A DNA stretch of 64,000 bases from Selaginella moellendorffii (lineage: Eukaryota > Streptophyta > Lycopodiopsida > Selaginellales > Selaginellaceae). The stretch spans positions 849,853-913,852 of the forward strand of contig NW_003314337.1 of assembly GCF_000143415.4 (NCBI RefSeq), given 5' to 3'. The notes below the pieces were generated by a model. The model made no database searches, was not told the origin of the DNA, and saw only the letters and a list, made by a program, of their open reading frames with translations. Position 1 is the stretch's first letter; the number at the start of each line of letters is the position of its first letter. Below are positions 42,845 to 54,295 of this stretch, piece after piece. Both the position numbers and the translations under genes were made by a program.

Positions 42845-44150
42845 GGGGCATTATAGGCTAAAGCTTGAGTGCCAAAGCTTTTGCATAGATCTTGTACAAG
42901 GTATTAAGTATGGTGATCAGCCTCCAGTTTAGAAATTTTTATAGGTTGCCATACTTAAGAATAAGTCTCTCCAGGATCTCCTCCAACATCTTCTCCTCCC
43001 ATTGTGCTGTCTACCACATCTCCAGTAGTAGTGGGCCTAACTTGTCCCAGTTCACCGCATAGAATTCTAGTAGGATCTTGGCATCTTTTCATCACTTAGT
43101 TTGTCCAGCATTCGGCGCAGGTCATCCATGGTTGGGCTGTATACAGAGTTTGGTAAAACCCTTATGCAATATGGTGCATTCCCTGCTGGTCTTCCACCAC
43201 TAGACCATCCGTGTCCTTGAGCCCAAGAATGGGGGGTGTATCTGTCACTGGATGGATCCCAACCTTTCATTCCTGACCCACCTATCCTCCATACTCCACA
43301 CCATGTATTCCTTATTCTGGAGTTCAGCTTCCTGTTCATCTGGTGTTGCCTACCATCTGTTGGTGTCACAAGAGCTCACAAGCACCCTCTAGGCTGCTGG
43401 TACATTGTCATGGGCATGTCCACCATCTTAGCCCAGTGCTGCTTCTCTTGCCCAAGGATGGTCTCTTGCATGCCTCTGCAATTGGCTCCATCCTCCACCA
43501 TGTTGAAGTCACCTACCACCAGCCACTTGTCCACCTCTTGAGTAGTTCGCTGGATGTGCTCCCATAACTCATCCCCTCTCTCCTTGTGGGTCACAGATAT
43601 TGGTGATCCCTAGTCTACCAAAATGAAGGTGGAGGACCAGGAGCTAAGCCTTGCCTAGAACTAACCCCATGTGTTCTCTTTCTTGGGCTAACCAATTCAT
43701 GGAGATGATAATTGCTATTCCTTCTTCGAACCTCATTTTGGCTTGGGTTTCTTCCTCCCCCACATCCCAAGGTTGAAATTTGGTGCCGTACTCATCTTGT
43801 GCTCTTGGATGCACTAAATGTCAATCCCTCCTTCTAGGCTAAGTTCCCAGATATGCAATTTGAGTTGCACGTGTATGTTCAAGCAACTATTGACACTGTT
43901 GAGGCCACAACAGTTCTATGTAACTATTGAGATCATCATCATGGGGCAATATACTTCCAATAGAAAGCTGCACTGCCAGGTTATGCCCTCCAGTTTGTGG
44001 AGATGGTCCAAATTCCCATTAACTTACCCTTGTATTTGGTCCAAGAGAAGCCCTGAATTGTGTATGCTGGGAACCTTGTCCACTCCATGATAGCCTGTTC
44101 CATACACATTTGATAGTCACCAAGGGTGGTAACCTCTTGAAAAGCCATGA
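42845..44150 (-). pseudogene. LINE-4: old, decayed LINE fragment (RT, endonuclease, ORF1 end)
   Basis: The sequence is collinear with 6800-8660 of LINE-1 on the minus strand, with many substitutions and deletions. Recognisable pieces are the RT region around GCATAGATCTTGTACAAGG, the endonuclease piece encoding VDKWLVVGDFNMVEDG (about 43470-43530) and the ORF1 C-terminal region near 44080-44150. All frames are broken. It shows that this LINE family has a long history at the locus. Confidence 0.82.
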
Positions 44151-44194
44151 AGAGCATAATAATAGAGTCAATGACAAGGCTTTAGAGTCTGTTT

Positions 44195-44450
44195 TGGTGA
44201 AACATATATGTACATTCCCGAATGTCCCATAGGGACAAAAACAACATCAAGAGTGCACTCTCACAAAGAGAAACTAGCAAAACTACGACCACAAATGGCC
44301 TCTTAGCTTGTTCACCTCCCAAGTGACACACTGCAAGATTTAAAGGTAGCTGCTATGCTCTAAGACACGCAATGCCACATAGCACTCCCACCAATGTGCT
44401 TCCAGTGCAAAAATAGTGTCCAAATGTTGCTAAACTCCAACTCATAGCTC
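44195..44450 (-). mobile_element. Old, decayed SLE 3' fragment
   Basis: From AACATATATGTACATTCCCG onward it matches the SLE 3' end, including the stem-loop in a third sequence version (TGTCCC-ATA-GGGACA), then the GAGTGCACTCTC, CCTCCCAAGTGACAC and GCACTCCCACCAATGTGCTTCCAG blocks. It follows LINE-4 within 50 bp in the same orientation, so the head-to-tail arrangement existed in older insertions too. Confidence 0.8.
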
Positions 44451-44608
44451 TCCATGATATATTAACATCTTCCAACTCAAGGTTGAAGTGTGTTATTTTA
44501 CCTTTCACACAAAACAAGTGCACTAGCTCATGTTTGAGAGTCCTAACCATGCCATAAGGATTAGAGAACCATGAACCTCCTCTAGGGCAAACACTCCTCC
44601 GAGCAAGC

Positions 44609-44973
44609 ATTGGAGAAGAACTGTTTGGATCTCTTAAATATGCAACACCAAATCAATTATATCTTCCACTAGCCCCAATCATGATATGAAGTGTTAGATC
44701 CTTTTGTTACATTTAGGTGTTGCTCCCTTCAAGTGATGCATCCTAGGGTCTATATCAGTGCCAAAAGGGCATTGTGTGTTTGGGCCTCTTGGACAACATA
44801 AGTTATGATTTGCTATGTAGACAAAATGGCACAAGCTCATATATAAATAATTAGAGAGCATTATGATATCCAAACTGCTCCTTTTGTTGATGTGGATGCT
44901 AAAGAAGATTACATTTAGTTATTTTTCTACTAGAATTTTATAGCGGTATTATATAGTTTCTTCTTTGACTCAT
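44609..44973. repeat. Dispersed repeat R4, copy 1
   Basis: About 365 bp, roughly 93% identical to 53932-54295, from ATTGGAGAAGAACTGTTTGG to TTCTTCTTTGACTCA. It is AT-rich and non-coding, and the class is unknown. Confidence 0.85.
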
Positions 44974-45908
44974 GATGTTGTAATTTTTGAAAATTTTTGA
45001 AGATTGTTTCGTTCCCAAGGAACTCCCAACAAATTTTAGCCCAAAAGAGAAAAATGAGTCCTGTAGTCTCGATCCTTCCCCATTTTGACTGTAAGTGTGG
45101 AAAAACATGTGCATGTCACTAATGTAGATCGATACTAAGGCGCTGTTGGTAGTTTTGGAAAGCCTAGGACCAGGAGCACCTCTAGAAATAAACGGCATCC
45201 AAAACAAAGCCCGGAGAAGCATGAATTCCTGCTACAAAGATGATCCAATCTAGCCGGAGAAGAAAATCCTTTTGCATGCCGTCAACTTACGCCAAGAATC
45301 TAGCACCAAGAATCACCACTACTCATAAATCTAGGCCAGATCTACAAGCCCAAATGCATTACCTTGAGGAATTGGGCTAAGGATCCAGGCGAGAAAGTGA
45401 AAACCCCAAAATGTTCATCCGACCGAGCTAAAAAACATTGTATCTCTTCAAATACTGCATGGCTTGATGAGCGCCATACCTTGCTGGAAAGAAGGGATCC
45501 AGACCTATCCAACAAGTCTAACATCCAACAAAACCACTGCAAGACAAATGAGAAATTGGTTCCCAAAGTCTGTGGTCAAAAGAAAAAAAGAGAAATGATG
45601 CCTCAAAAAGTGCTGCATGTCACGCCGGGTTCACCATTTGTTGGGGGAAGGAGGGGCACCTCCCCCAACGCTCGCTCAAATATGAGAAATGTTTTAATGC
45701 TCTTCGCAAATGCCCCCCCCCCCCCCCCCCCCCCTTGCCCTTGTGGGGCAAGGGTTTTATACAAGGGAGATGGGGAATATTTTGAGGACCAAAATATTCC
45801 CTCTCTCTCTCTCTCTCACTCTCTCGGTGGCCACACCCTAATAGGGACTAATTTGAAAGGGGCATGGAGACCAATCCGTGAAATTGCTTTGTGGAATCAA
45901 CACAAGAG
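44974..45908. other. Unrecognised AT-rich stretch with a 22-base poly(C) run
   Basis: No supported gene is present. A run of 22 C lies at 45713-45734. A plus-strand frame at 45364-45948 is open but low-complexity and not convincing. Confidence 0.5.
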
Positions 45909-46674
45909 TGTCTACCAAACACCCTCACTATTATGCCCTTTGTATTAGTCTCATTTTGGTCCCAAATGCTATTTATAGAAAGTGTCTAGATTTGCTCATT
46001 TGGCATATTTATAGAATGTAAAGATTGTTCTGAACACAATGGTGTTCATCCCGTGTCCAAATTCGTAATCTAGAAACATTCGATATTTAGTAAATTTTAA
46101 ATTTGTCCTAAAGACTAACTCTTAGTACTAAGGGTGGCTTGGGGTGAAAGCCCAAAGCATGTGTTCCTCAAGGGGGGGGGGTTGGGCATGGCTAACTAAC
46201 CTAAGGCATAGTTTAGCTTCAGCTTGCATGCTATGTCTGGCTTAAGTCTAAGCCCAAGCCCAAGTTCTATACCATGCTAATTGGTGGAGTACCCATATCC
46301 TCATGTTAGGCCACTAGTATGTTTAAATAGCGCTAAACTCTGTTTGGCTCCATTTTGCGTGCTGGTTCTAGCATTGGGATGCTGAATGCTCTAAGACTAT
46401 TCCAAGTCGCTCCACACTCCTGTCCCTTCACTCCTTGAGCTATATGCTTGGGAGTCATTCCATGCTATAGTGCTGTCACTCCCTGGCGTCATGCTTAGAA
46501 GTTTAGCACCATTCCTTCATTAAGTGGCTCAAGACCCTGAAACTTGGGTTCCACACCACTGTCCTTTGGACACATGGCATGTGACATGTTGCACATGGAG
46601 GGTTTAGGTTCCGCTTCGTGGTTATCCTATGGTAAATCACCATAAGATAAAGCGTAAAAACTACGTGTGCTACA
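45909..46674 (+). repeat. LTR-like repeat R2, copy with TG...CA ends
   Basis: It starts TGTCTACCAAACACCCTC and ends CACGTGTGCTACA-like (ctacgtgtgctaca), and is collinear with 55535-56282. Ends of TG...CA and a length of 766 bp fit an LTR. No matching 5-bp duplication was found in the flanks, and no primer binding site follows, so it is a solo or 3' LTR of a decayed element. Confidence 0.65.
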
Positions 46675-47475
46675 AATATGTCCCAAGCTGTTGAAATAAA
46701 CAAGAGTTATTCACCAGGAAAACTTCTCCACACTCTTGAAATAAACAAAAGCAAGTGAAAAGCTCCAAAGTCCACACATATAGTGCAAGAAGAGACATTA
46801 GATCTTTTGATACATAGCACTAAAATTCCTAAGATAAGATTCAAAAGAAAGATCTCATAAAGTTCCTTTTAGGAATAAGGAAAAAGATCCAAGAACATTC
46901 TCCTAGAAACCATGAGACAAAGAAAAAGAAATGTTCAAACCCTTAACAGTTGAAAAACAATAAAAACTTGCAAGAGAAAGAACAAAATTGACCAAGAAAA
47001 AGCTCACTGAAAACCATAGGAGTAGAGTTACTAGGCTCCAAAAAGATCTATGGAAATGGTGGCTTCTAAAGAATATAGAACACCGTTAAACATAGTACCA
47101 TTGGCACCCATCTCAATCTCCTTATATATCGTGATTCCTATGCCACAAATTTGTGATGTCAAAAGATAGAAAAGGATGAGGTCAACAAGCCTATCTACTC
47201 AATTTTCTGAAAAATAGTGCAAGAACAAGATTTTTCAATTGTGAGTCCTAAAACATAAAGAAAGCTAAGAAAAATGAAGGAATCTGTGTCTAGGGGTGCC
47301 TAGAGAGTCAGATGGGTTCTCCTAAGCATGGAATTCACTACCATTCTCATAAATTCTACTTTTGAAATCAAGAATCATGCTCAAATTCCTCACAACTCTC
47401 AAGAACATGAAAGAAAATGTATGGAAATGGGATGGGCTGACTAAGAATCAACCCATCCTACCGTGGTCGCCATTT
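46675..47475. other. Unrecognised A-rich stretch
   Basis: It is full of AAGAAAAAG-type words with no long ORF or recognisable domain. Confidence 0.5.
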
Positions 47476-47640
47476 TGGTGTGTGTTCTACACACCATGTC
47501 ACTCTCAAACACACTCAAAACATAGCAAGAAGCTCTTCCATAGCCAAGAAACTCAATACATCCTTGCTTGTGCCTTGCCCTAAACTCGAAGGGAGAAAGG
47601 TATATACCCCTCCCATGGAATATCCTCTCTCACACGACTG
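47476..47640. repeat. Dispersed repeat R3, copy 1
   Basis: It matches 54795-54965 (blocks GTTCTACACA, CCATAGCCAAGAAACTCAAT, AATATCCTCTCTCACAC). Non-coding; class unknown. Confidence 0.75.
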
Positions 47641-47648
47641 GATGATTC

Positions 47649-47677
47649 ACCCTAAACCCTAAACCCTAAACCCTAAA
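47649..47677. repeat. Interstitial CCCTAAA array
   Basis: About four CCCTAAA units, C-rich on the plus strand, lie next to the PPR gene fragment. Confidence 0.95.
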
Positions 47678-47689
47678 GGGTTCCTCCTC

Positions 47690-48070
47690 ATTTGCTCACT
47701 CCAGATTCCCACACTTCCCACACATGTTGATCAAGCATCCGGTCACCACCACATCGCTGCTGCTCCTGGATTGCCTGGCCTTGCTCCTCGTCGCCAACAT
47801 CTGCGCAAGCATAGTCGCCACTCACGAAAGTCACGCTGCTCGTGTTCACTCCCTCCAAGCTCGTTCAGGTGGAATTGTTTTGGCCGCGCTGGGACAATGC
47901 AGCAACCAGCAGATTCATGCGGTCTAAGATCCATGGCCTCCTCAAAGCTGAGAGATGGACCAGCCGATTGACGAGCGCCAAGTTTGAGCCGAGGCCAGAA
48001 GCAAACACCATCTCGGCATAGCCACACTTTCCACACATGTTGATGAGTGCCGCGCTCAAGAACACGTCAC
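47690..48070 (-). pseudogene. PPR (pentatricopeptide repeat) gene fragment
   Basis: Two degenerate copies of a PPR box are visible on the minus strand, about 320 bp (three PLS repeats) apart: ALINMCGKCGYAEMVFAS near 48010-48055 and LINMCGKCGNLE near 47690-47735. The INMxGKCG signature is typical of PLS-class PPR proteins, which bind organellar RNA. The stretch between them is broken in frame and no start or C-terminal domain is present. It is a short relic, perhaps carried in by a transposon. Confidence 0.55.
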
Positions 48071-50139
48071 TGCCGAGAAGACTGCCCTCTTTTTTGTGAT
48101 TACTTGCAAGAACACGAGCCTTTCAGCTTTACTCCTCCAGATCCATTTTCTTGAAGGTGACTAACCTCCTTGCAATACCCATTCTGGGTAAGTGCCTTAG
48201 TGCGAGTGGAAAAGTGATATTCGAATATAAGGAAGGAGCTTTGATTTGCACAAAGCTGTTCTCGTTTTGCTTGCAGGCATCTTACAGTTATTTTCTTTTT
48301 TCAACGGTGGCCTTCCTGCTGTGATGACGTTGGAGCAAGACGAATCCACTGCCACGATGAGTATGGAGCACACGCTTTTGTACAAATCGCTTTGAATTTG
48401 TGTAAACAAAACGAGATTTCCTGGTCTTTGTATTTGCTCCGTGGCGGAAATGGTGGTGATCTCCAGCTCTACTTCTGAATCGAATGTGATAGTAGGCCTG
48501 GATTTTGGGACGACTGGATGATGCATACAAGCCCTACACCAAGACGCAACCAGTTTGTTCAACTCTCCAGCCAGAGAGCTTCTTGCTTGGGGATGGATTA
48601 CCTACTCGAAAACTCTCTGGGAAAATAAGAAAACTGTGCTGGAGGATTTATAGGCTGGACTGTTTGCAGTGTGTACTGGCCATCGAGGCAAGCGATTTTG
48701 CTGCTGATGGCTGCTGAGGTTTCCTAGAATTCCATGCTTCTCCAACGCTGATTTCATTGGTGGAGAGGAGGGTCGGTTTTAAGATGGCTACAATGATTTT
48801 CGTTATTTACAGGTTTTTACATTTGTTCACCCAACCCAACTGACAACAGGAGATACAAGTGGCTCTAGTTCAAGGTACTGCACTTCATATTGCTGCCAGA
48901 AGTTTTCCAGCGTCCCAGGAGATTCATCACGAGAGCTCCAAGCTAGGCACACGAAATTAAGCCCTGGACATTGCCTACAAAGACGTCATGCAGTTGGGGA
49001 AGATGCCAGCCAGCAAGCCAGCCAGACAAGAATGTGATATCCTGGACGTCGATCGTCACGGCCTAATTTATAAGCTTGTGCCATTTCTTTTTCATAGCTT
49101 ATGTTGTCAAAGAGGCCCCAAATGCCCTAGAGCACACCACACCCTTTCAGCTCCAAAACAGATGCCCACACCTCGCCGTAAAAAGGCAAAACCAACACCT
49201 CTGGCACCATGGATCACAAGCACAGCAGATGCCCTCGACACGTACGCCAATGCACGTGCCTCAAACAGCAGAACCACAGAAGCAACAACGTTGTCCTCCT
49301 GCCCCAGCCAATCCTCAGGCTGCCCTGGCACTGCAAGACCGCCACTGTCTCCTTCCAAATTTTTTGAATTTGAATTCCAAAAATTCTAGAAGCACCACTG
49401 GAAAAGATTGCAGAAAATTCCCCATGAACACCATCCACATGGCTGAAGAATTTATAGCCAAGATTGGCACATAGACTCAATGGAAGCAGAGAACAGCTGC
49501 CCAGGAGCTAGATTGGAATCCACAAGAATGGCAATTGATCAGTAACAGCTTAACATGATCGATTTAGATGAAGAGCCAGAGGCCAACACTCACAAAGCAC
49601 CTCACAAGCATAAAGTGCCTTGCAAAAGAGGAAGAAATAAGAAAAATCTCATAGGAAAACAGAAAGAGTTGGGCATGGGGTATTTAATTTTATGGTTTAG
49701 ATTTCTATTGAAACAATAATCCTGATTTCTTGTTTATGTGACATTCATTATCCACATATATAATGATGTGAAATTGCTTATGTTGCCTTGTTGAGGAGGC
49801 AAGGCATTTTAAATTCCACATGAATTTACAATTAAAAACATTAATTTAATATGCAAAGAAATGACAAGAGGTTGTAAATCTATTGTGATTTTTCAAAACT
49901 CTACAAGCATTTCATTTGAATTTCATTTATAGTGAATTAAAAGATTTCTCCTGTGTATATCTTTCTTTTCAGGCCTCTTATTTCGGCTAGAAACATTTTA
50001 CAGCTCAAGCAACAGGACTTCACATACAAAGGCCTGTCACTCACCTTTCTCTCTGCATTCTCAAGGTCAGCCAATGTCAGTTTTTAGTAGCATAGTCCAG
50101 CTTCATAACACCTGTTTTTAACAAAGATTTAGCTGCCGT
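48071..50139. other. Unrecognised region with one PP2C-like scrap
   Basis: No convincing gene is visible. At 48655-48720 a 60-bp piece (CTGGACTGTTTGCAGTGTG ... GGCAAGCGATTTTGCTG) is clearly related to the PP2C exon at 50745-50800, so the two derive from a common sequence. The remainder is ordinary AT-rich DNA with short frames only. Confidence 0.45.
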
Positions 50140-50406
50140 GTGTTCTCTGACTTCCACATCAGGACTGGAGCGTCCATAGCATGTCCTCACGTTAGTGCAG
50201 GAATCTGTCAAGATCCATTGGTGGAAGAATTGCTTTCTGGGGCCACACTGCATGCTATTGGGCGGAGCACACTTGGGATTTCAATATGTTGGGGCCACGT
50301 CCACATTGACAATGATACAGTTTATAAATTGGCCATCAACTTAGTTTTTGGCTCAGCTAAATGGTGGACTATGTCTTCAAGAGATTGGAGTGCCAAAGCC
50401 CACTAA
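50140..50406 (+). pseudogene. Possible subtilase exon relic
   Basis: The frame contains RTGASIACPHVSAGI, which resembles the catalytic-serine box of plant subtilisin-like proteases (GTSMACPHVSG). In the canonical box the serine follows GT; here GAS retains it. The sequence around it does not match the family in any way I can see, so this may be a degraded exon or a chance match. Confidence 0.3.
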
Positions 50407-50683
50407 TGAGGCAAAAGGTATGTTCTCTTGTTTGTTTGTTTGTCGTTTTTTCCAGAGTGAAGTTGGAATACCTGGAATCGAGTTTAAATGTTCATGCATG
50501 AGTCTGTGGTGAGAAGCATAAGCTTTGATTCTCATGAGAAGAATTTTCGACATAAGCACCCCTTCTATAGCCACTACAGGGATAACCATATAAAACCAAA
50601 TGGAAACCAAATAAACCATATATGCTATGATATACCGTATGCCTAAATATACCCTTCGCATAACTTTATAGGGCTAGACAGCA

Positions 50684-51115
50684 GTGAGTCACATGGGGTG
50701 CAGAGCGTACCAGGAGGACAGGTTGTTGGCGATCCCAGGAAAGGTTGGACTGTTTGCAGTGTTTGATGGCCATCGCAGATCACAGGCAAGTGATTTTGCA
50801 GTGACCTGGTTCTATGAAAGATTCAACTATCACTTGAACAAAAGCAATGACAACACCCAACTGCTAATGGCTGCTCTGTCCTTGGCAGTCTCAGACATGG
50901 AGGATGCCTTCCTTAAGGAATCGGAGAAGCATGGCATTGTCGCAGGAACCATAGCCTATGTAGCAGTTGTCACTAGCCACGCCCTTGTGGTCTTGAATGT
51001 TGGAGACTCTAGGGTTATCCTATGTGGTATGGAACTTGAGGATTGTGTAAGGCTGATGCTTGACCATCATATGTATTGGGAGGATGAGAGAAAATGGATT
51101 GAGGAAGCTGTCTTA
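50684..51115 (+). pseudogene. PP2C-type protein phosphatase gene fragment
   Basis: The frame starts SHMGCRAYQEDRLLAIPGKVG and continues FAVFDGHRRSQASDF, then GIVAGTIAYVAVV, LVVLNVGDSRVILCG and LDHHM. These are the successive boxes of plant PP2C serine/threonine phosphatases. Two are damaged: FDGHRR should be FDGHGG (metal binding) and AGTIA stands for GSTA. An acceptor-like site precedes it and the frame runs into minisatellite sequence at about 51115, so the C-terminal metal-binding region is absent. It is a partial, probably inactive copy. Confidence 0.72.
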
Positions 51116-52330
51116 GTCTCCATCTCAAACTTGACCTCAGACTCCATCTCGGGTCCATCACGGACTCAACCTCGGACTCTATCTCGGGTCCATCTCAGAC
51201 TCTATTTCGGGTTTATCTCAGAATCCATTTCGGGTTCATTTCGGACTCCATCTTGGGTCCATCTCAGACTCCATCTCAGACTCGTTCCTGGCACTTCCAT
51301 GTGTCACGAAACTTGCCATGTGCCAATCCTTCTTGTGTCCCTTTTTTAGGGACTCATTCACTAATTGCTTTGTACTCATTCCTCAAGCACTTTGTTCAGA
51401 GTTCCATTCTTGCTCTCAACTTTCCAAGATAGAGCTTTTGGTTCAAAGATGTTATGCAGGTTGAACTTCCACTTCAACCACTACCATGTGGCACCTTTTT
51501 GTGGCCTTTCCTGCCAAATTGGTTCTTCTAGAGTCCTCCCCCCTATTATACTTTTGGAGCTCACCAAAACCCCCAAGGTCTGGGAGATTATCACTTTTGG
51601 CTTTCACACTTGGACTCAAACTTGGACTTGGACTCAGACTTGGTCTTAGTCTGGGTCTAGGTCTAGTTTGGGTCTAGGTCTAGGTCTTGATCTCATTCTT
51701 GGTCTTAGTCTCGGTCTTGATCTCAGCTTTGACCTCAGAGTTGACCTCGGACCCAGTCTTGGTCTCCATCTTGGACTTGACCTCGGACTCCATCTCAGGT
51801 CCATCTCAAACTCAACTTTGGACTCCATCTTGGGTCCATCTCAGACTCCATCTTGGTGTGAGACACAAAATCCCTAAGCCCCAAAGTGGAGTCGAAAGGG
51901 TGCCACATGGTAGTGGCTAAGGTAAAAGACAAATGAGTGTAACATATTTAGACTAAAAACTCTGACTTAAAAAGTCAAAAGTAGGAGTGGAACTCCCAAA
52001 AAAGTGCTCAAGAAACGAGCACAAAGCGAGCAATAAGTGAGTTCGAGATGGACCCAAGATGGAGTTTGATATGGACCCGAGATGGAGTCCGAGATATACC
52101 TAAGATGGAGTCGACATGGAGTTTGAGATGGAGTCTGAGATGGAATTGAGATGAAGTCCGAGATGGACCCGAGATGGAGTTTGAGATGGACCCGAGATGG
52201 AGTCCGCGATGGAACTGAGACTGAGATTGAGAATGAGACTAAGACCGAGACCGAGATTGAGACTGAGACCGAGTCCAAGTCCGAAACTGAGACCGAGACC
52301 AAGACCGAGTCCAAGTCCGAGTTCGAATAC
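51116..52330. repeat. GACTCCATCTCGGGTCCATCT-like minisatellite blocks
   Basis: Degenerate units mixing CTCAGACTCCATCT and CGGGTCCATCT occupy 51116-51290 and 51600-51860 on the plus strand and appear inverted (GAGATGGACCCGAGATGG) at 52035-52330. Unit length varies between about 12 and 24 bp. The sequence between blocks is unrecognised. Confidence 0.75.
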
Positions 52331-53340
52331 TAATACAGGCTATTAGGTGAAATCCCAAAGCAATTGTCCCCCGGAGGGAGGGGGGGGCTGTAGGGGGTTC
52401 CAAAAGTATAGTAAGGAGAGTGTGGGGATTGGACCTAGTAGAGCTAGTTTGGCCAGGAAAGGCCAGTGTGACCCAGGAAGGCTATGCCCACATATTGGGT
52501 GATGATATACCCACTAAGGAGTCCAAAGCTAGAGTGAATACGAACAGACAAGCAAAATAGTTTGATGAAGTGTTCAAAAGCTGACTTTAGTTCCCCTAGA
52601 AGATCGAATGGTCAATGCTCCCAGTCCAAGTGTGGGTGGCACTACCTACTTGGATACCTGTTGTGGCTCAACGGAATTTCGCTCTAAGCTTATGGCTAGA
52701 GCACCCAAAGGTGAAAGGTGGGGAGAGTACCCATGAGGCTCGCAAAGGGCCATGGTGTTCCAAAATATTGTCCCAAAGTCCTGCACTATGGAAAGGAAGA
52801 AGAATAGTTCTCTGGTGTAGTGACTAAGGATACGGAGGAAGTCCCAAAAGGTAGTGGGACTTTGGTGGTCGGGCCTGTGAGCCTTGACCCAATGGTAATG
52901 TTAGCGAACATAGCCATGGATAGAGAGGGACTTAGTGGGGACCGAAAGAGAGATATTGGGGAAGGTTGTTCCCCATGTTTGTGGGCATCTTAAGGATGCT
53001 AATGAGTGCATCTATAATGACCACTCATGCATGGATGACTCAATTTTTGAAAGACAGAACTCTGATGCAAGTGGTGTTGGACCATTAGTGTGGCAAAAGT
53101 GAAAGGGCATGGCCTTAGTGTAACGGGCTGATATGCCAGTGGTATCTTTGGGTGTTGGTCGTGGGATTGGACACGAGGAGCACTTGGACCAAGTGCAGAG
53201 GTTGAGTGGCAGAGATGTCATTCTTGAGGCTGGCATACCCCAAGTTTGGAATAGGACTTATAGAGGTTGTGAGACTCCTCTAAGTGGTCAAAAGTGTGGT
53301 TAAGTGACTAAGTAGAATGGAAAATTTAGTTGCTTACACT
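52331..53340. repeat. Dispersed repeat R1, fullest copy (~1 kb)
   Basis: It begins near TACTAATACAGGCTATTAGG and AATCCCAAAGC followed by a G-rich run and GTTCCAAAAGTATAGTA, a start also seen at 60570-60660, and ends TTAGTTGCTTACACT. The right 390 bp match 1-399 and 42415-42762. A fixed start and end over about 1 kb fits an LTR, but coding or priming signals were not found. Confidence 0.6.
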
Positions 53341-53640
53341 CGGGTCCATCTCGAACTCCATCTTAAACTCATTCTTGACACTTCCATGTGTCACAAAACT
53401 TGCGATGTCTCAGTCCTTCTTATGTCCCTTTTTTAGAGACTTATTCACCAATTGCTTCATGCTCAACCTCAGACCCAGTCTTGGTGTCCATCTTGGACTT
53501 GACCTCAAACTCTATCTCAGGTCCATCTCAGACTCAACCTTGAACTCCATCTCGGATCTATCTCAGACTCCATCTTAGGTCCATCTCAAGTCCATTTTAG
53601 GCTCTATGTCGGGACTATCTTAGACTCCTTCTCAAACTCA
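53341..53640. repeat. CCATCTCGGACTC minisatellite block
   Basis: It continues the same degenerate minisatellite family as 51116-52330, on the other side of R1. Confidence 0.7.
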
Positions 53641-53931
53641 TTCCTAACACTTCTATGTGTCACAAAACTTGCCATGTGTCAATCCTTCTTGTATCCCTTT
53701 TTTAGAGACTCATTCACTAATTGCTTTGTGCTCATTCCTTAAACACTTTATTCAGGGTTTCACTCTCACTCTTGACTTTCCAAATCAAAGCTTTTGATCC
53801 AAACATGTTACACTGGTTGGACTTCCATTTTGACCATTACCAACTTTTTTGGCTCCACTTTGGGGCTTAGGGATTTATGTCTCACACCCCAATTGTGATA
53901 TGAAGTGTTGGTTCCTTTTTGATTGGAGAAG

Positions 53932-54295
53932 TATTGGAGAAGAATTGTTTGGACCCTTAAATGTGCAACACCGAATCAGCTATATCTTCCACTAGCCCCA
54001 ATCGTGATATGAAGTGTTGGATGCTTTTGTAACATTTAAGTGTTGCTCCCTCTAACTGATGCATCCTAGGGTCTGTTTCAGTGTCGAAAGGGTGTTATGT
54101 ATTTGGGCCTCTTTGACAAGATAAGTTATGATTTGCTATGTAGACAAAATGGCATAAGCTCATATATACATAATTAGAGAGCATTATGATATACAAACTG
54201 CTCCTTTTGTAGATATAGATGCTAAAGAAGATTACATTTAGTTATTTTTCTACTAGAATTTTATAGCATTATTATATAGTTTCTTCTTTGACTCA
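53932..54295. repeat. Dispersed repeat R4, copy 2
   Basis: It matches 44609-44973 at about 93% identity. Confidence 0.85.

Noticed and set aside
45364-45948. 194-codon plus frame
   Set aside because: It includes a poly-C-derived proline run and the start of an LTR, and has no recognisable domain.
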